Assembly: GCF_014279795.1 (NCBI RefSeq)
Contig: NZ_CP047945.1
Span: 1,198,572 to 1,262,571, forward strand
DNA length: 64,000 bases
Reading direction: 5' to 3'
Origin: Synechococcus sp. PROS-7-1
Lineage (GTDB): Bacteria; Cyanobacteriota; Cyanobacteriia; PCC-6307; Cyanobiaceae
A model generated the notes under the pieces. That model ran no database searches and was not told the origin of the DNA. It saw only the letters and a list, made by a program, of their open reading frames with translations. Made by a program: the position numbers and the translations under genes. Positions 35,788 through 45,360 of the stretch are shown in pieces; within the stretch, counting starts at the first letter, position 1, and each line of letters begins with the position of its first letter.

Positions 35788-36672
35788 TCAGGATCCCACG
35801 TCCAGGTTCCCTCCATAGTGCGGAGCAGGGATCGGTGAGACCCTTCTGAGTTCCTGTTTCAAGGGCTCATGCAGCTGAGCGCCAGAGGCGAGAATTCTTC
35901 CAGATCCAAGTTCGAAGCCCTCTCCGCGGTAATCGTCAACCAATCCTCCTGCGAGTTGCACGAGTGCTGCACCTGCGGCCAGGTCCCAGGGCGCTAAACC
36001 CCGTTCCCAATATCCATCAAGCCGACCGGCTGCCACAAAGGCCAGGTCCACCGCTGCTGCTCCGCCTCTGCGCACCCCCCGAGTGCGGTGTGTCATCCAC
36101 GCAAACTCGGCATAGTTATTGTCAAGCACTTCACGCCGGTCATAGGCAAATCCTGTGACGAGAAGACTTTCCTCGAGAGAGGTGCAGTCCGACACGCGTA
36201 TTTTTTGATCATTAAGGAATGAGCCTTCACCGGGGCAGCACCAGTACAGCTCTTTAAGAAACGGCACGGAAATAGCACCCAGAACCGGTTGGTCACGCCA
36301 GACAAGGCCCACTGATGTTGCGAACAACGGGTAGCTGTGGGCAAAGTTCGTGGTTCCATCAAGTGGGTCCACGCACCAGCACAGATCGGCCACGTGGTCA
36401 CTGGCGCCTGACTCCTCAGCCAGAATGGCGATTTCAGGTGTTTGACGCGACAAGACGCCCAGAACTTCAGCCTCAGCTGCGTGATCAGCCGTTGTCACCA
36501 GGTCGCCTGATCGTCCTTTTTCGCGTATCGACGTCAGCCTCCCGAAGTGATCCATCAACTTGAGGCCTCCTTGGCGGGCAGCCTGAACCGCCACAGCAGA
36601 AAGAGATTTCATCCGTTCATCGGATAAGCCAGCTTCGGCAGCAACAGCAGAGCAATCAAGACGTTCAGGCAT
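35788..36672 (-). CDS. Inositol-monophosphatase-family phosphatase
   Basis: A 294-residue protein with the metal-site motifs of the IMPase family: EESG near residue 87, WCVDPLDGTTNFAHSYP near 100-116 and GLAPWDLAAGAALVQLAGG near 225-243. Relatives hydrolyse inositol phosphate, PAP, fructose bisphosphate or histidinol phosphate; the nearby hisZ makes a histidinol-phosphatase role worth considering but does not prove it. Its start overlaps the upstream ferredoxin stop by one base. Confidence 0.88.
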   Translation of the reverse strand: MPERLDCSAVAAEAGLSDERMKSLSAVAVQAARQGGLKLMDHFGRLTSIREKGRSGDLVTTADHAAEAEVLGVLSRQTPEIAILAEESGASDHVADLCWCVDPLDGTTNFAHSYPLFATSVGLVWRDQPVLGAISVPFLKELYWCCPGEGSFLNDQKIRVSDCTSLEESLLVTGFAYDRREVLDNNYAEFAWMTHRTRGVRRGGAAAVDLAFVAAGRLDGYWERGLAPWDLAAGAALVQLAGGLVDDYRGEGFELGSGRILASGAQLHEPLKQELRRVSPIPAPHYGGNLDVGS

Positions 36673-37037
36673 TACTCCTCATCCAACGGAAGGCCACGGG
36701 TGACGACGCCCTTGCCGAAGTGTTGTCCGAACTGAAGCTCATACACCTCATCCTCATCTTGGGTTTCAGCTTCTAAAGGACCAACGGCACGCGCTACACA
36801 CAGGAGTCCATAACCTTTGCCTCTTAGCTCCTGAGACAACCCCATCGCTTCTCGCTGGTCGAGTTCACCGTTCAGCACCCTCACCGCACATGAGGTGCAA
36901 CAGCCGTTCCGACAGGAGAACGGCAGTGGATCTCCCTGGCGTTCAAAGCTTTGCAGGATGTACTCGCCTTCCTGCACGTCATGGCTGATGACACGATCCC
37001 GCTGACGCCAGTGGATGGTGATGCGGTGGCTTGCCAT
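36672..37037 (-). CDS. Plant-type 2Fe-2S ferredoxin with C-terminal extension
   Basis: A 121-residue ferredoxin. The 2Fe-2S ligands are C42, C47 and C50 (C-RNGC-C-TS-C pattern) plus C80 in the [14 protein letters not shown] stretch. About 25 residues beyond the normal end ([20 protein letters not shown]) resemble the extended FdC2-type ferredoxins of plants and cyanobacteria, whose redox potential and partners differ from PetF. A TTG at 37040 is also in frame; I use the ATG at 37037. It overlaps the IMPase gene by one base. Confidence 0.88.
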   Translation of the reverse strand: MASHRITIHWRQRDRVISHDVQEGEYILQSFERQGDPLPFSCRNGCCTSCAVRVLNGELDQREAMGLSQELRGKGYGLLCVARAVGPLEAETQDEDEVYELQFGQHFGKGVVTRGLPLDEE

Positions 37038-37093
37038 CAATGCGACTCCTCAGGGACTGCCCTGCTACATTCTCACTTGCCCCATCAGCCGCT

Positions 37094-37180
37094 GGAGAGG
37101 TGGCCGAGTGGTCGAAGGCGCAGCACTGGAAATGCTGTATAGGGGCAACTCTATCGAGGGTTCGAATCCCTCCCTCTCCG
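37094..37180 (+). tRNA. tRNA-Ser(GGA)
   Basis: An 87-base cloverleaf. The acceptor stem GGAGAGG pairs with CCTCTCC and the discriminator is G; no CCA is encoded. The D-arm is GCCGAGTGGTCGAAGGC. The anticodon loop CTGGAAA gives anticodon GGA. A long variable arm (GGGGCAACTC core) marks a class II tRNA, and the T-arm has GAGGG-TTCGAAT-CCCTC. It reads UCC and UCU serine codons. Confidence 0.97.
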
Positions 37181-37188
37181 CTTCCATC

Positions 37189-37213
37189 CCGGCCCAAGGG
37201 CCGGTTTTTTTTT
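37189..37213 (+). terminator. Strong Rho-independent terminator after tRNA-Ser
   Basis: CCGGCCC (37189-37195) and GGGCCGG (37198-37204) form a perfect 7-bp stem with an AA step, followed by nine T residues. It lies 8 bases after the tRNA, so the tRNA is probably transcribed alone. Confidence 0.93.
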
Positions 37214-37266
37214 GCCGACTGTGGGGACTCTGATCGAGCCCCCACCGGATCATTTGACAGCGTGGA

Positions 37267-38082
37267 TCAACCGAACCGACCAGAGACGTAATCCTGGGTG
37301 GCTTGTTGCGATGGTGAGTTGAAGATTTTTTCAGTCTCATTGAATTCAACGAGATAACCGACCTTCCCGGATCCCCCCTCAACAGCTTCTGCGTTGTAGA
37401 AGGCGGTCATGTCACTCACCCGTACCGCCTGTTGCATGTTGTGGGTCACAATCACGATCGTGAAACTCTTTTTGAGCTCATGCATTGTTTCTTCGATCTT
37501 CAAGGTAGAGATCGGGTCAAGGGCCGAGCAAGGTTCATCCATCAGGATGACTTCGGGTTGGATGGCAATCGTGCGGGCGATGCAGAGACGCTGCTGTTGA
37601 CCACCAGACAGTGAATACCCGCTTTCGTTGAGCTTGTCTTTGCATTCGTCCCAGACGGCAGCTTGGCGCAGGGAACGTTCAACAAGCTCGTCCATATCGC
37701 CTGTGAAGCCATTGATGCGGGCGCCGAAGGCGATGTTCTCATAAATCGTCTTCGGGAAAGGATTCGGTTGCTGGAACACCATGCCGATCCGGCGCCTGAC
37801 TTCAACAGGGTCAACCATTGGGTCGTAGAGATCAGCACCGTCAAACAGCACTCGGCCACGCAATGAGCAACCTTCGATGAGGTCGTTCATTCGGTTGAGC
37901 GCGCGCAGCACGGTGGATTTTCCACAACCTGAAGGACCGATGAAGGCTGTGACTTTTCCCCGAGGGATATCGCAATAGACATTTTTGACAGCCTCATAGC
38001 TGCCGTAACTGATTGTGGCGTTTTGGATCGAAATGCAGGTGTTCTCTGAAATCGGCTGAGCAGTGGAGGTGGAAGCAGTCAT
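37267..38082 (-). CDS. pstB: Phosphate ABC transporter ATP-binding protein
   Basis: A 271-residue ATPase with Walker [12 protein letters not shown] near residue 49, signature [15 protein letters not shown], Walker [15 protein letters not shown] and switch His in VTHNMQQ. The insertion [21 protein letters not shown] is characteristic of PstB. It energises high-affinity phosphate import with PstA and PstC, encoded upstream (39-base gap to pstA). No pstS or phoU adjoins it. Confidence 0.95.
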   Translation of the reverse strand: MTASTSTAQPISENTCISIQNATISYGSYEAVKNVYCDIPRGKVTAFIGPSGCGKSTVLRALNRMNDLIEGCSLRGRVLFDGADLYDPMVDPVEVRRRIGMVFQQPNPFPKTIYENIAFGARINGFTGDMDELVERSLRQAAVWDECKDKLNESGYSLSGGQQQRLCIARTIAIQPEVILMDEPCSALDPISTLKIEETMHELKKSFTIVIVTHNMQQAVRVSDMTAFYNAEAVEGGSGKVGYLVEFNETEKIFNSPSQQATQDYVSGRFG

Positions 38083-38121
38083 TGGTAAAGAGGAGATACA
38101 GGTAAAAGGAACTTGAATGAA

Positions 38122-39024
38122 TTACTTAGACGCGAACTGACCCAGCCAGCGCGCGAACAAGTTCATGCCAAGAATGAACAGAACCAGCACAAAAGATGCT
38201 GCCCATGCAAGCTCGTTCTGTGCCTCGTAAGGCATGATCGCGAAGTTGTAGATCAGAACGGACAGAGTCGCGACGGGATTGAAAATCCCATCTGACCAGA
38301 ATGGAGAGAACAGCGCTGTGAAAATCAGTGGAGCAGTTTCGCCTGCAGCTCTGGCAATGGAAAGCACCACTCCAGTGGCAATTGGCGTAAACGCAGTGGG
38401 AAGTGTGATTCTCACCACTGTCACGAACTTCGAGGCGCCGACGCCGAGGGCACCACGACGAAGATCGTCTGAAACAAGCTTCAGGCCTTCATCAGTGGTT
38501 TTAATCACCGTTGGCAGCATCAGAATCGACAGGGCGATTCCACCTGCAAGAGCGCTGTAGGAATTTCCGAAAAACAGTCGTGTCGAAACAATGATTCCGT
38601 AGACGAAGACGCCAGCGATGATCGAAGGAACACCTGATAGAACATTGGTTCCGAAACGGATGAATTGAGCAAATCCACCGCCACGGGAGTATTCGGCCAG
38701 AAAAATTCCGCCTCCAACCCCAACTGGAATGGCGATCAGGCCGGCGAGGACCGTCACAACAATGCTGCCGATGATCGCATTGCCGATACCACCGCCCTCG
38801 AGTCCCGGCGGTGGTGGTAGTTCAGTGAATAGGGTAAGGCTGATTTTTTCGCCGCCTTTCAGAAGCACGTAAATCAGTACCGCAATCAGTGGAAGCACGG
38901 CGATCGCAGAAAATAATCCAGCAATCAGGGTGAGCAAGCGACTGATTAGATTCCGTCTCAGCCCCTGCTTGTAAGCAAGATCTGGGACGCCATTCGCTAA
39001 GCGAGTTGTAGAAGAAAAAGTCAT
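38122..39024 (-). CDS. pstA: Phosphate ABC transporter permease PstA
   Basis: A 300-residue permease with about six helices. Family features are VGGGIFLAEYSRG near residue 105, FGTNVLSGVPSIIAGVFVY, and the coupling loop LRRGALGVGASKFVTVVRITLP. It pairs with PstC, whose stop lies 2 bases upstream. Start and length are normal. Confidence 0.94.
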   Translation of the reverse strand: MTFSSTTRLANGVPDLAYKQGLRRNLISRLLTLIAGLFSAIAVLPLIAVLIYVLLKGGEKISLTLFTELPPPPGLEGGGIGNAIIGSIVVTVLAGLIAIPVGVGGGIFLAEYSRGGGFAQFIRFGTNVLSGVPSIIAGVFVYGIIVSTRLFFGNSYSALAGGIALSILMLPTVIKTTDEGLKLVSDDLRRGALGVGASKFVTVVRITLPTAFTPIATGVVLSIARAAGETAPLIFTALFSPFWSDGIFNPVATLSVLIYNFAIMPYEAQNELAWAASFVLVLFILGMNLFARWLGQFASK

Positions 39025-39026
39025 GA

Positions 39027-39974
39027 TCAGTACTTAAGACTCAGACGCTTGACCAGCCATTGTGCGAGGACATTCACTGCAAGAGTGAGGACCATCAACA
39101 CAAACGCGGCGTACATCAGGGATGAAACCTGGCTGCCATCCGCTTCACCAAACTGATTGGCCAACATGGCAGCGATCGTGTTTCCAGGTGCCAGCAGTGA
39201 GGCGCTGAAATTATTTGAATTTCCAATGATCATGGTGACAGCCATGGTCTCACCCATTGCTCGACCTAGTGCAAGCATCACACCGCCGACGATTCCAGAA
39301 ATGGCTGCTGGAAGGATCACGTTCAAGATGGCTCCCCAGCGTGTGGTTCCAACGCCATAGGCAGCTTGGCGCAGTTTGACGGGAACCTGATTCAGTGAAT
39401 CTCTAGAAATGGCCGTAATGATTGGAAGAATCATCACCACGAGAATCAACACTGCAGGGGCCGTACCAGGACCCATGGGTGGCGATGAGAAGAATGGAAG
39501 CCACGACAACGTGCTGTAGAGAAAGTTGAGGAAGGGCCTGATGAAGGGCTCCATCACAAAAATGGCCCAAAGCCCAAGTACAACCGAAGGGATGGCAGCC
39601 AAGAGCTCCACCATCACGCCAATCACGCTGCGAATCCGCAATGGAATGATGTTCTCAGTGATGAAAACAGCAGTGCCAACGCCGAGTGGCACGGCAATCA
39701 ACAACGACAGCACAGAAGTGACGATCGTTCCATAAATGGCTGTGAAAGCCCCGTACTCGTCATCGACCGGATTCCAGTTGGACGTGACCAAAAATTTCCA
39801 GCCATAACGTCCCATCGACTCGAGGGACCCCCAGAAGACGACGACGAGGATGGCGAACAACACCACAGCCACCATCGACGCCAGGGTCACTGCGAGATAT
39901 CTGAAACTCACGTCCACCACCTTTTCCGATGGTGGACGGCGCCTCAGGAGATACAGCTCCTTGGTCTCGGTCAT
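39027..39974 (-). CDS. pstC: Phosphate ABC transporter permease PstC
   Basis: A 315-residue permease with family features GAFTAIYGTIVTSVLSLLIAVPLGVG, VELLAAIPSVVLGLWA and coupling loop LRQAAYGVGTTRWGAILNVILP. It is the first gene of pstC-pstA-pstB and is divergent from dnaK. I saw no clear tandem Pho-box in the 145-base upstream gap, so phosphate control is unproven here. Confidence 0.94.
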   Translation of the reverse strand: MTETKELYLLRRRPPSEKVVDVSFRYLAVTLASMVAVVLFAILVVVFWGSLESMGRYGWKFLVTSNWNPVDDEYGAFTAIYGTIVTSVLSLLIAVPLGVGTAVFITENIIPLRIRSVIGVMVELLAAIPSVVLGLWAIFVMEPFIRPFLNFLYSTLSWLPFFSSPPMGPGTAPAVLILVVMILPIITAISRDSLNQVPVKLRQAAYGVGTTRWGAILNVILPAAISGIVGGVMLALGRAMGETMAVTMIIGNSNNFSASLLAPGNTIAAMLANQFGEADGSQVSSLMYAAFVLMVLTLAVNVLAQWLVKRLSLKY

Positions 39975-40003
39975 CCCGCTCAGGCAAAGACGACTGAAAC
40001 GTA

Positions 40004-40016
40004 ACGGTCGAACCGT
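40004..40016. promoter_or_regulatory. Small palindrome in the pstC/dnaK divergent region
   Basis: ACGGT-CGA-ACCGT is a perfect 5-bp inverted repeat about 30 bases upstream of pstC and 104 bases upstream of dnaK. Short palindromes arise by chance, so an operator role is speculative. Confidence 0.15.
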
Positions 40017-40119
40017 ATGGAATTCACTAAGGGCGCTTTAACGCCAGCTGCATCAGTCCCTGTCTTGGGCTGGGAGACAATGGTTTGGGCCGTTAACTTG
40101 GGAGTCCCCACAGGCGTCT

Positions 40120-42120
40120 ATGGGACGGATCGTCGGAATCGACCTGGGTACGACCAACTCCGTTGTGGCTGTTCTCGAGGCAGGTCGCCCTGTTGTGATT
40201 GCTAATGCCGAGGGGACGAGAACCACTCCCTCCGTTGTTGGTTACACCAAGGACAGTGAGCTCTTGGTTGGTCAGCCTGCCCGTCGCCAGCTGGTCCTGA
40301 ATCCGCGCAACACGTTTTCCAACCTCAAACGGTTTGTCGGTCGTAGCTGGGACGAACTCGACGACAGCTCCCTTACGGTTCCCTACACCGTGAGGGCCAA
40401 CAGTCAGGGCAATGTGCGTGTGGCATGCCCGCAAACCGAGCGGGAATATGCCGCTGAGGAGCTTGTTGCCAGCATTTTGCGCAAGCTTGTGGACGATGCC
40501 TCCACCTACCTGGGAGAAGAGGTGGAATCTGCCGTGATCACGGTTCCTGCTTATTTCAATGATGCGCAACGCCAGGCGACACGCGATGCGGGGCGTCTGG
40601 CAGGGCTCACGGTTGAACGGATCCTGAACGAACCGACTGCAGCCGCTTTGGCCTACGGATTCGACCGCAGTGCCGTGCGCCGTGCTCTGGTGTTCGATCT
40701 TGGTGGAGGCACCTTCGACGTGTCCTTGCTGAGAATCGCCAACGGTGTTTTTGATGTGAAAGCCACCAATGGCGATACCCAGCTTGGTGGTAACGACTTT
40801 GATCAACGCATCGTCGATTGGCTGGCGCAGTCGTTTCTCAAAGAACACAACATCGATCTACGCCGTGACCGCCAAGCACTGCAGCGACTTACGGAAGCCT
40901 CAGAGAAGGCCAAGCAAGAGTTATCAGGTGTGAGCGCGACGCCCGTGTCGCTCCCGTTCATTGCCACGGGCCCTGACGGCCCTCTTCATATCGAAACCAC
41001 ACTGGATCGAGAAACGTTCGAGGGGTTGTGTCCCGATCTTCTCGATCGCCTGATGCTTCCCGTGCAGGCGGCCCTCAGGGATTCCGGCTGGAGTGCTGAA
41101 GACATCGACGATGTGGTTCTGGTGGGAGGAAGCACGCGGATGCCAATGGTGCAGCAACTGGTGAGAACGCTTGTGCCGAATGATCCATGTCAGTCCGTGA
41201 ATCCGGATGAGGTGGTGGCCATCGGTGCTGCGGTTCAGGCGGGAATCATTACGGGTGATCTGCGGGATCTGCTGCTCAATGACGTGACGCCCCTGTCTCT
41301 CGGTCTGGAGACCATCGGCGGGCTGATGAAGGTCTTGATTCCGAGGAACACGCCGATTCCTGTACGCCAATCCGATGTGTTCAGTACCTCAGAACCCAAT
41401 CAGTCGTCCGTTGAGATTCATGTGTGGCAGGGGGAACGCCAGATGGCGGCTGACAACAAATCCCTGGGCCGTTTCCGTCTCTCCGGTATTCCTCCAGCGC
41501 CCAGGGGTGTTCCACAGATCCAGGTTGCTTTCGACATCGATGCCAACGGCATTCTTCAGGTGAATGCCACCGATCGAACCACTGGACGCAAGCAGTCGGT
41601 GACCATTCAAGGCGGATCAACGCTCAACGAGGACGAAATTCAGGCCCTTCTTGCAGAAGCCGAGGCCCGGGCTGATGAGGACCGTCGCCGCCGCGCCACC
41701 ATCGAGCGCCGTAACTCGGCATTGACCTTGGTGGCTCAGGCCGAACGGCGCCTGAGAGATGCGGCACTGGAATTTGGCCCCTATGGAGCAGAACGCCAGC
41801 AACGCGCTGTTGAAATGGCCATGCGTGACGTGCAGGATTTACTCGAGCAAGAGGATCTCCAGGAACTGGAACTGGCTGTGAGCGGATTACAGGAAGCTCT
41901 TTTCGGTCTGAATCGAAGGCTCACGGCGGAGCGCCGCACGGAGTCGGGTCCACTCCAGGGGTTGAAAAGCACGCTTGGAACCCTGAAAGACGAGCTGTTC
42001 GCAGACGATGACTGGGATGATGACCCCTGGTCAACGCCCCAGGACCGCTACGGCTACGACCCTCGTCCGCGGAGTGGACGGAGAGGCCTCGATCCCTGGG
42101 ACGATGACAACTTCCGCTGA
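40120..42120 (+). CDS. dnaK: Hsp70 chaperone DnaK with acidic W/D-rich tail
   Basis: A 666-residue Hsp70. The ATPase domain begins [19 protein letters not shown], with [29 protein letters not shown] and [11 protein letters not shown]. The substrate domain has [10 protein letters not shown], and a helical lid follows. The last 40 residues are acidic with W, including DDDWDDDPW and DPWDDDN, reminiscent of the membrane- or ribosome-associated DnaK paralogues of cyanobacteria. dnaJ starts inside its last codons. Cyanobacteria carry several dnaK genes; I cannot assign DnaK1 or DnaK3 with certainty. Confidence 0.95.
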   Translation: MGRIVGIDLGTTNSVVAVLEAGRPVVIANAEGTRTTPSVVGYTKDSELLVGQPARRQLVLNPRNTFSNLKRFVGRSWDELDDSSLTVPYTVRANSQGNVRVACPQTEREYAAEELVASILRKLVDDASTYLGEEVESAVITVPAYFNDAQRQATRDAGRLAGLTVERILNEPTAAALAYGFDRSAVRRALVFDLGGGTFDVSLLRIANGVFDVKATNGDTQLGGNDFDQRIVDWLAQSFLKEHNIDLRRDRQALQRLTEASEKAKQELSGVSATPVSLPFIATGPDGPLHIETTLDRETFEGLCPDLLDRLMLPVQAALRDSGWSAEDIDDVVLVGGSTRMPMVQQLVRTLVPNDPCQSVNPDEVVAIGAAVQAGIITGDLRDLLLNDVTPLSLGLETIGGLMKVLIPRNTPIPVRQSDVFSTSEPNQSSVEIHVWQGERQMAADNKSLGRFRLSGIPPAPRGVPQIQVAFDIDANGILQVNATDRTTGRKQSVTIQGGSTLNEDEIQALLAEAEARADEDRRRRATIERRNSALTLVAQAERRLRDAALEFGPYGAERQQRAVEMAMRDVQDLLEQEDLQELELAVSGLQEALFGLNRRLTAERRTESGPLQGLKSTLGTLKDELFADDDWDDDPWSTPQDRYGYDPRPRSGRRGLDPWDDDNFR

Positions 42121-43024
42121 AACCGATTACTGGTCTCTTCTTGGTCTGACCCCTGATGCGGATCAGGAGACGCTGAAGCGGGCTTTTCGCCGTGAAGCCC
42201 GCCGCTGGCATCCCGACCTCAATGGCAACGACCTTCAGGCGGAGGAGCGTTTCAAGCTCGTCAACGAGGCCTATGCAGTACTCAGTAATCCCGAGCGCAA
42301 AACGGAATGGATCCGCTTGCGTCAGGGACAGGGTGAGGGGGCTGATCCTTTCAGCACTGGATTCCCCGATTTCGAGGACTATCTCGACGTGGTGTTTGGT
42401 TCCGGGCGCCAACGTCGTCCAGCCGCTGGCGTGGACGATCCCGTGCAGCCGGACAGTCGAGTTGAAGATGACGAGCACCATTGGCTGGAACCATCCCCAC
42501 AACCGTCACCACCAATCCGATCCCACGATGATCTCGAGACGGTTGTTGAGCTCTCGCCTGACCAAGCCCTTCATGGAACCTTGGTGGAGCTTGAACTTGG
42601 TGACGGAACACTTGTGGAAGTGAGCACGCCACCCCAAGCCGGTGATGGATGGCGTCTGCGGCTGGAAGGGGTGGCACCGGGCGGAAAGGATCACTTCCTC
42701 CAGTTGCGTGTGATCACCGAGGAGGGATTGCGAATCGATGGACTCAAGGTGCACTACAGATTGGAACTTCTTCCTCCTGATGCTGCCTTGGGTTGTGCCG
42801 TCAACGTGCCCACCCTGACGGGTTCAGTGACGCTCCAAGTTCCTCCTGCCTCGTCCAGTGGACGGCTGCTGAGGCTGCGAGGGAGAGGTCTTGAGCTCGG
42901 AACCCAGAGGGGTGATCAACTCGTTGAGATCGTGATCGTGATCCCTTCGTCGCTTGAGGATGATGAGCGCGCTCTCTACCAGCGTCTGCAGGAGATCAGT
43001 CTCGAACGGTCTGGTCTGCCCTGA
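42104..43024 (+). CDS. dnaJ: DnaJ-like co-chaperone lacking zinc fingers
   Basis: A 306-residue J protein. The J domain (residues 6-70) has YWSLLGLTPDADQ and the HPD tripeptide in RRWHPDLNGND. The glycine-rich and four CxxCxGxG zinc modules are missing, and two beta-rich C-terminal substrate-binding domains follow, as in CbpA-type J proteins. The ATG at 42104 overlaps the dnaK stop by 17 bases, so it probably partners this DnaK. A start at 42008 would lie wholly inside dnaK. Confidence 0.9.
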   Translation: MTTSAETDYWSLLGLTPDADQETLKRAFRREARRWHPDLNGNDLQAEERFKLVNEAYAVLSNPERKTEWIRLRQGQGEGADPFSTGFPDFEDYLDVVFGSGRQRRPAAGVDDPVQPDSRVEDDEHHWLEPSPQPSPPIRSHDDLETVVELSPDQALHGTLVELELGDGTLVEVSTPPQAGDGWRLRLEGVAPGGKDHFLQLRVITEEGLRIDGLKVHYRLELLPPDAALGCAVNVPTLTGSVTLQVPPASSSGRLLRLRGRGLELGTQRGDQLVEIVIVIPSSLEDDERALYQRLQEISLERSGLP

Positions 43025-43064
43025 GCAGGAAACGATGAGAGACTCGCGTGGGCGATTCATCTGC

Positions 43065-43463
43065 ATGTTGGTTCACGTTCTCCTGTTCGACGCAGGTCAG
43101 GACAGCGAAGGCATTCACTCTCTGGAGCTTTCAGGTCACACCGTGGTGCTCATGTTCGAAAACAGCGACGATGCTGAGCGTTACGCCGGACTTCTCGAAG
43201 CGCAGGATTTCCCTACACCGAGTGTTGAAGCCCTTGATCGAGAGGAGGTTGAGTTGTTCTGCCGGGAAGCTGGTTATGAGGCTCGCCTGGTCTCAGCGGG
43301 TTTTGTGCCCCAATCCGAGGAGGACCGCTTGATGCTCGCTCCTCCGTCCGCCAATCGGGATGTCAGCAACTGGCAGGACGGCGATCTGGAGAGCCAGGAG
43401 CAAGTTGAGCGCGACAGTGCTGATCTGGATGCTGTGCGTCGGCGTCTTGAGGGATTGCTGTGA
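43065..43463 (+). CDS. DUF3110 protein
   Basis: A 132-residue soluble acidic protein. VHVLLFDAGQDSEGIHSLEL followed by VVLMFENSDDAERYAGLLEAQDFP matches DUF3110, a family of cyanobacteria and plastids with no known function. An upstream ATG at 43035 with a better AGGA ribosome site is in frame; I use 43065 because the family usually starts here. It sits between dnaJ and murQ and shares a 4-base overlap with murQ. Confidence 0.82.
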   Translation: MLVHVLLFDAGQDSEGIHSLELSGHTVVLMFENSDDAERYAGLLEAQDFPTPSVEALDREEVELFCREAGYEARLVSAGFVPQSEEDRLMLAPPSANRDVSNWQDGDLESQEQVERDSADLDAVRRRLEGLL

Positions 43464-44410
43464 TTGAGCCGTCTGCTGATCGAGGCCATCTGCTGACCGA
43501 GCAGACCAATCCGGCCAGTGAAAGCCTGGATCTGCTTCCCACCGATGCGCTCATCAGTCTGTTCGTGGAGGAAGATCGACGCCCCCAGATGGCCGTGCAA
43601 GGGGCGATCAGCGCACTGACCGAAGCTGTGGATGCCATCGCGGAACGCCTGAAAGTTGGCGGCCGCTTGTTTTATCTAGGTGCCGGCACATCAGGTCGTC
43701 TCGGTGTGTTGGATGCGGCCGAATGTCCGCCGACGTTCTGCAGCCCGCCGGATCTGGTGCAAGGTGTTCTCGCCGGGGGCCCTGCCGCACTGCTGCGCAG
43801 CTCCGAGGGGCTTGAAGATCTTGCATCGGCAGGAGTTTCTGATCTGAAAGATCGAGGCTTCACTGGGAGTGACTGCCTGGTTGGCATCGCCGCCGGCGGG
43901 ACAACGCCCTATGTGAAAGGTGGTTTGCATTACGCCCGCGAGCTTGGCGCGCTCACCATCGCCATGGCCTGTGTTCCTTCCGATCAGGCCCCTTTGCCCT
44001 GTGATGTCGACATACGGCTTTTAACAGGCCCTGAGCTGCTGACAGGCTCCACCCGACTCAAGGCGGGGACTGCCACAAAGATGGCACTGAACATCTTGTC
44101 CACTGGCGTGATGGTCAGGCTGGGAAAGGTGTACGGCAATCGGATGGTGGACGTTGCCGCGAGCAACAGCAAGCTGGTGGACCGCTCCATGCGCATTCTT
44201 CGTGATCTGCTGGGGCTGGATCGCGACACCTCTCAAGTGCTGCTCAGTGCGGCGGGCGGTTCCGTGAAACGTGCCCTTGTGATGGGCAGCTGCCATCTGG
44301 ATGCTGTTGCAGCCGATGCACTGTTGAAGAACCACGGATCAGACCTTCGGCAGGCATTGCTCAGCCGCGGGGTCACCCTCCCTCAGGAGGCTGTCACGCT
44401 TCCCCAGTAA
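43460..44410 (+). CDS. murQ: N-acetylmuramic acid 6-phosphate etherase
   Basis: A 316-residue SIS-domain enzyme that cleaves the lactyl ether of MurNAc-6-P in peptidoglycan recycling. Motifs are TEQTNPASESLDLL, FYLGAGTSGRLGVLDAAECPPTF and GIAAGGTTPYV near residue 139. The GTG start overlaps the DUF3110 stop by 4 bases. The tail overlaps convergent mtnP by 28 bases. Confidence 0.93.
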   Translation: MIEPSADRGHLLTEQTNPASESLDLLPTDALISLFVEEDRRPQMAVQGAISALTEAVDAIAERLKVGGRLFYLGAGTSGRLGVLDAAECPPTFCSPPDLVQGVLAGGPAALLRSSEGLEDLASAGVSDLKDRGFTGSDCLVGIAAGGTTPYVKGGLHYARELGALTIAMACVPSDQAPLPCDVDIRLLTGPELLTGSTRLKAGTATKMALNILSTGVMVRLGKVYGNRMVDVAASNSKLVDRSMRILRDLLGLDRDTSQVLLSAAGGSVKRALVMGSCHLDAVAADALLKNHGSDLRQALLSRGVTLPQEAVTLPQ

Positions 44411-45300
44411 GGAGAAGTGAAGAGATCGAGACGGCGGCGGGTGGCTTCAGGCACAACCTCCGGAGGCGTCATCAAGGCATCGGCCAGGGCGTGATGCGCT
44501 TTGGATGCCGGTGGCTCCTGGCGGATGCTCTCCATTAAACGGCTGAGAATGGGTCCGGTGGCCAAGGCATTGGCTTTCAGGTTGCCCACCACCATCTCCA
44601 CAGTGACCGCGTCGTGATCGTTGTGCCAACAATCAAAGTCGGTCACCATGCTCAACGAGGCATAGGCAATCTCTGCCTCCCTCGCCAGGCGGGCCTCTGT
44701 GTGATTCGTCATGCCAATGACGTCGCAACCCCAACGGCGGTAGAGCTCGCTTTCAGCTCGGGTGGAAAACGCAGGCCCTTCCATGCAGAGATAGGTTCCG
44801 CCCCGGTGCAAATGGTGCCCGGCGGGCATTGCCATTGATGCGGCTGAGGCGAGAAGGTCACTGAGCTTGGAACAGAAGGGTTCAGCCAGGCTGACGTGAG
44901 CAACGCAACCGTCGCCAAAAAACGACTGAGGGCGCTGCATTGTGCGATCAATGAATTGATCGGGAACCACCATGTCGCGGGGACGAAGATGCTCGCGAAG
45001 AGAGCCAACGGCTGAAACCGAGACCAGCCAGCGCACACCGAGCGAGCGCATGGCCCAAACGTTGGCTCGATAGGGCACTTCACTCGGAAGCAGATGGTGA
45101 TGACGTCCGTGACGCGCCAGAAAAACGATGTCTACGCCGTTGAGGCGCCCCAGCATGAAGGCATCGGATGGCGGGCCGAATGGGGTCTCCAGTTCAGCCT
45201 CACGCACGTCCTCTAATCCATCGATGGCATAGAGACCGCTTCCACCGATCACTCCCACCCGGGCCGAGTCGAGCGATGGCGGGGTGGAAATGTTGGTCAT
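44383..45300 (-). CDS. mtnP: S-methyl-5-prime-thioadenosine phosphorylase
   Basis: A 305-residue trimeric purine-nucleoside-phosphorylase-fold enzyme that splits methylthioadenosine to adenine and methylthioribose 1-phosphate in methionine salvage. Motifs are [53 protein letters not shown] and [16 protein letters not shown]. Length is normal. It is divergent from a cyclophilin gene. Confidence 0.94.
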   Translation of the reverse strand: MTNISTPPSLDSARVGVIGGSGLYAIDGLEDVREAELETPFGPPSDAFMLGRLNGVDIVFLARHGRHHHLLPSEVPYRANVWAMRSLGVRWLVSVSAVGSLREHLRPRDMVVPDQFIDRTMQRPQSFFGDGCVAHVSLAEPFCSKLSDLLASAASMAMPAGHHLHRGGTYLCMEGPAFSTRAESELYRRWGCDVIGMTNHTEARLAREAEIAYASLSMVTDFDCWHNDHDAVTVEMVVGNLKANALATGPILSRLMESIRQEPPASKAHHALADALMTPPEVVPEATRRRLDLFTSPYWGSVTAS

Positions 45301-45360
45301 AGCAGAGGTGCGGCGCTGAAATTATGCCCTTGCCTAGCATGGTGTTTTGGTGTTGATGCC

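Noticed and set aside
37094-37213. tRNA-Ser as an integration hotspot
   Set aside because: No integrase or repeated tRNA end lies nearby, and both neighbours are core genes.
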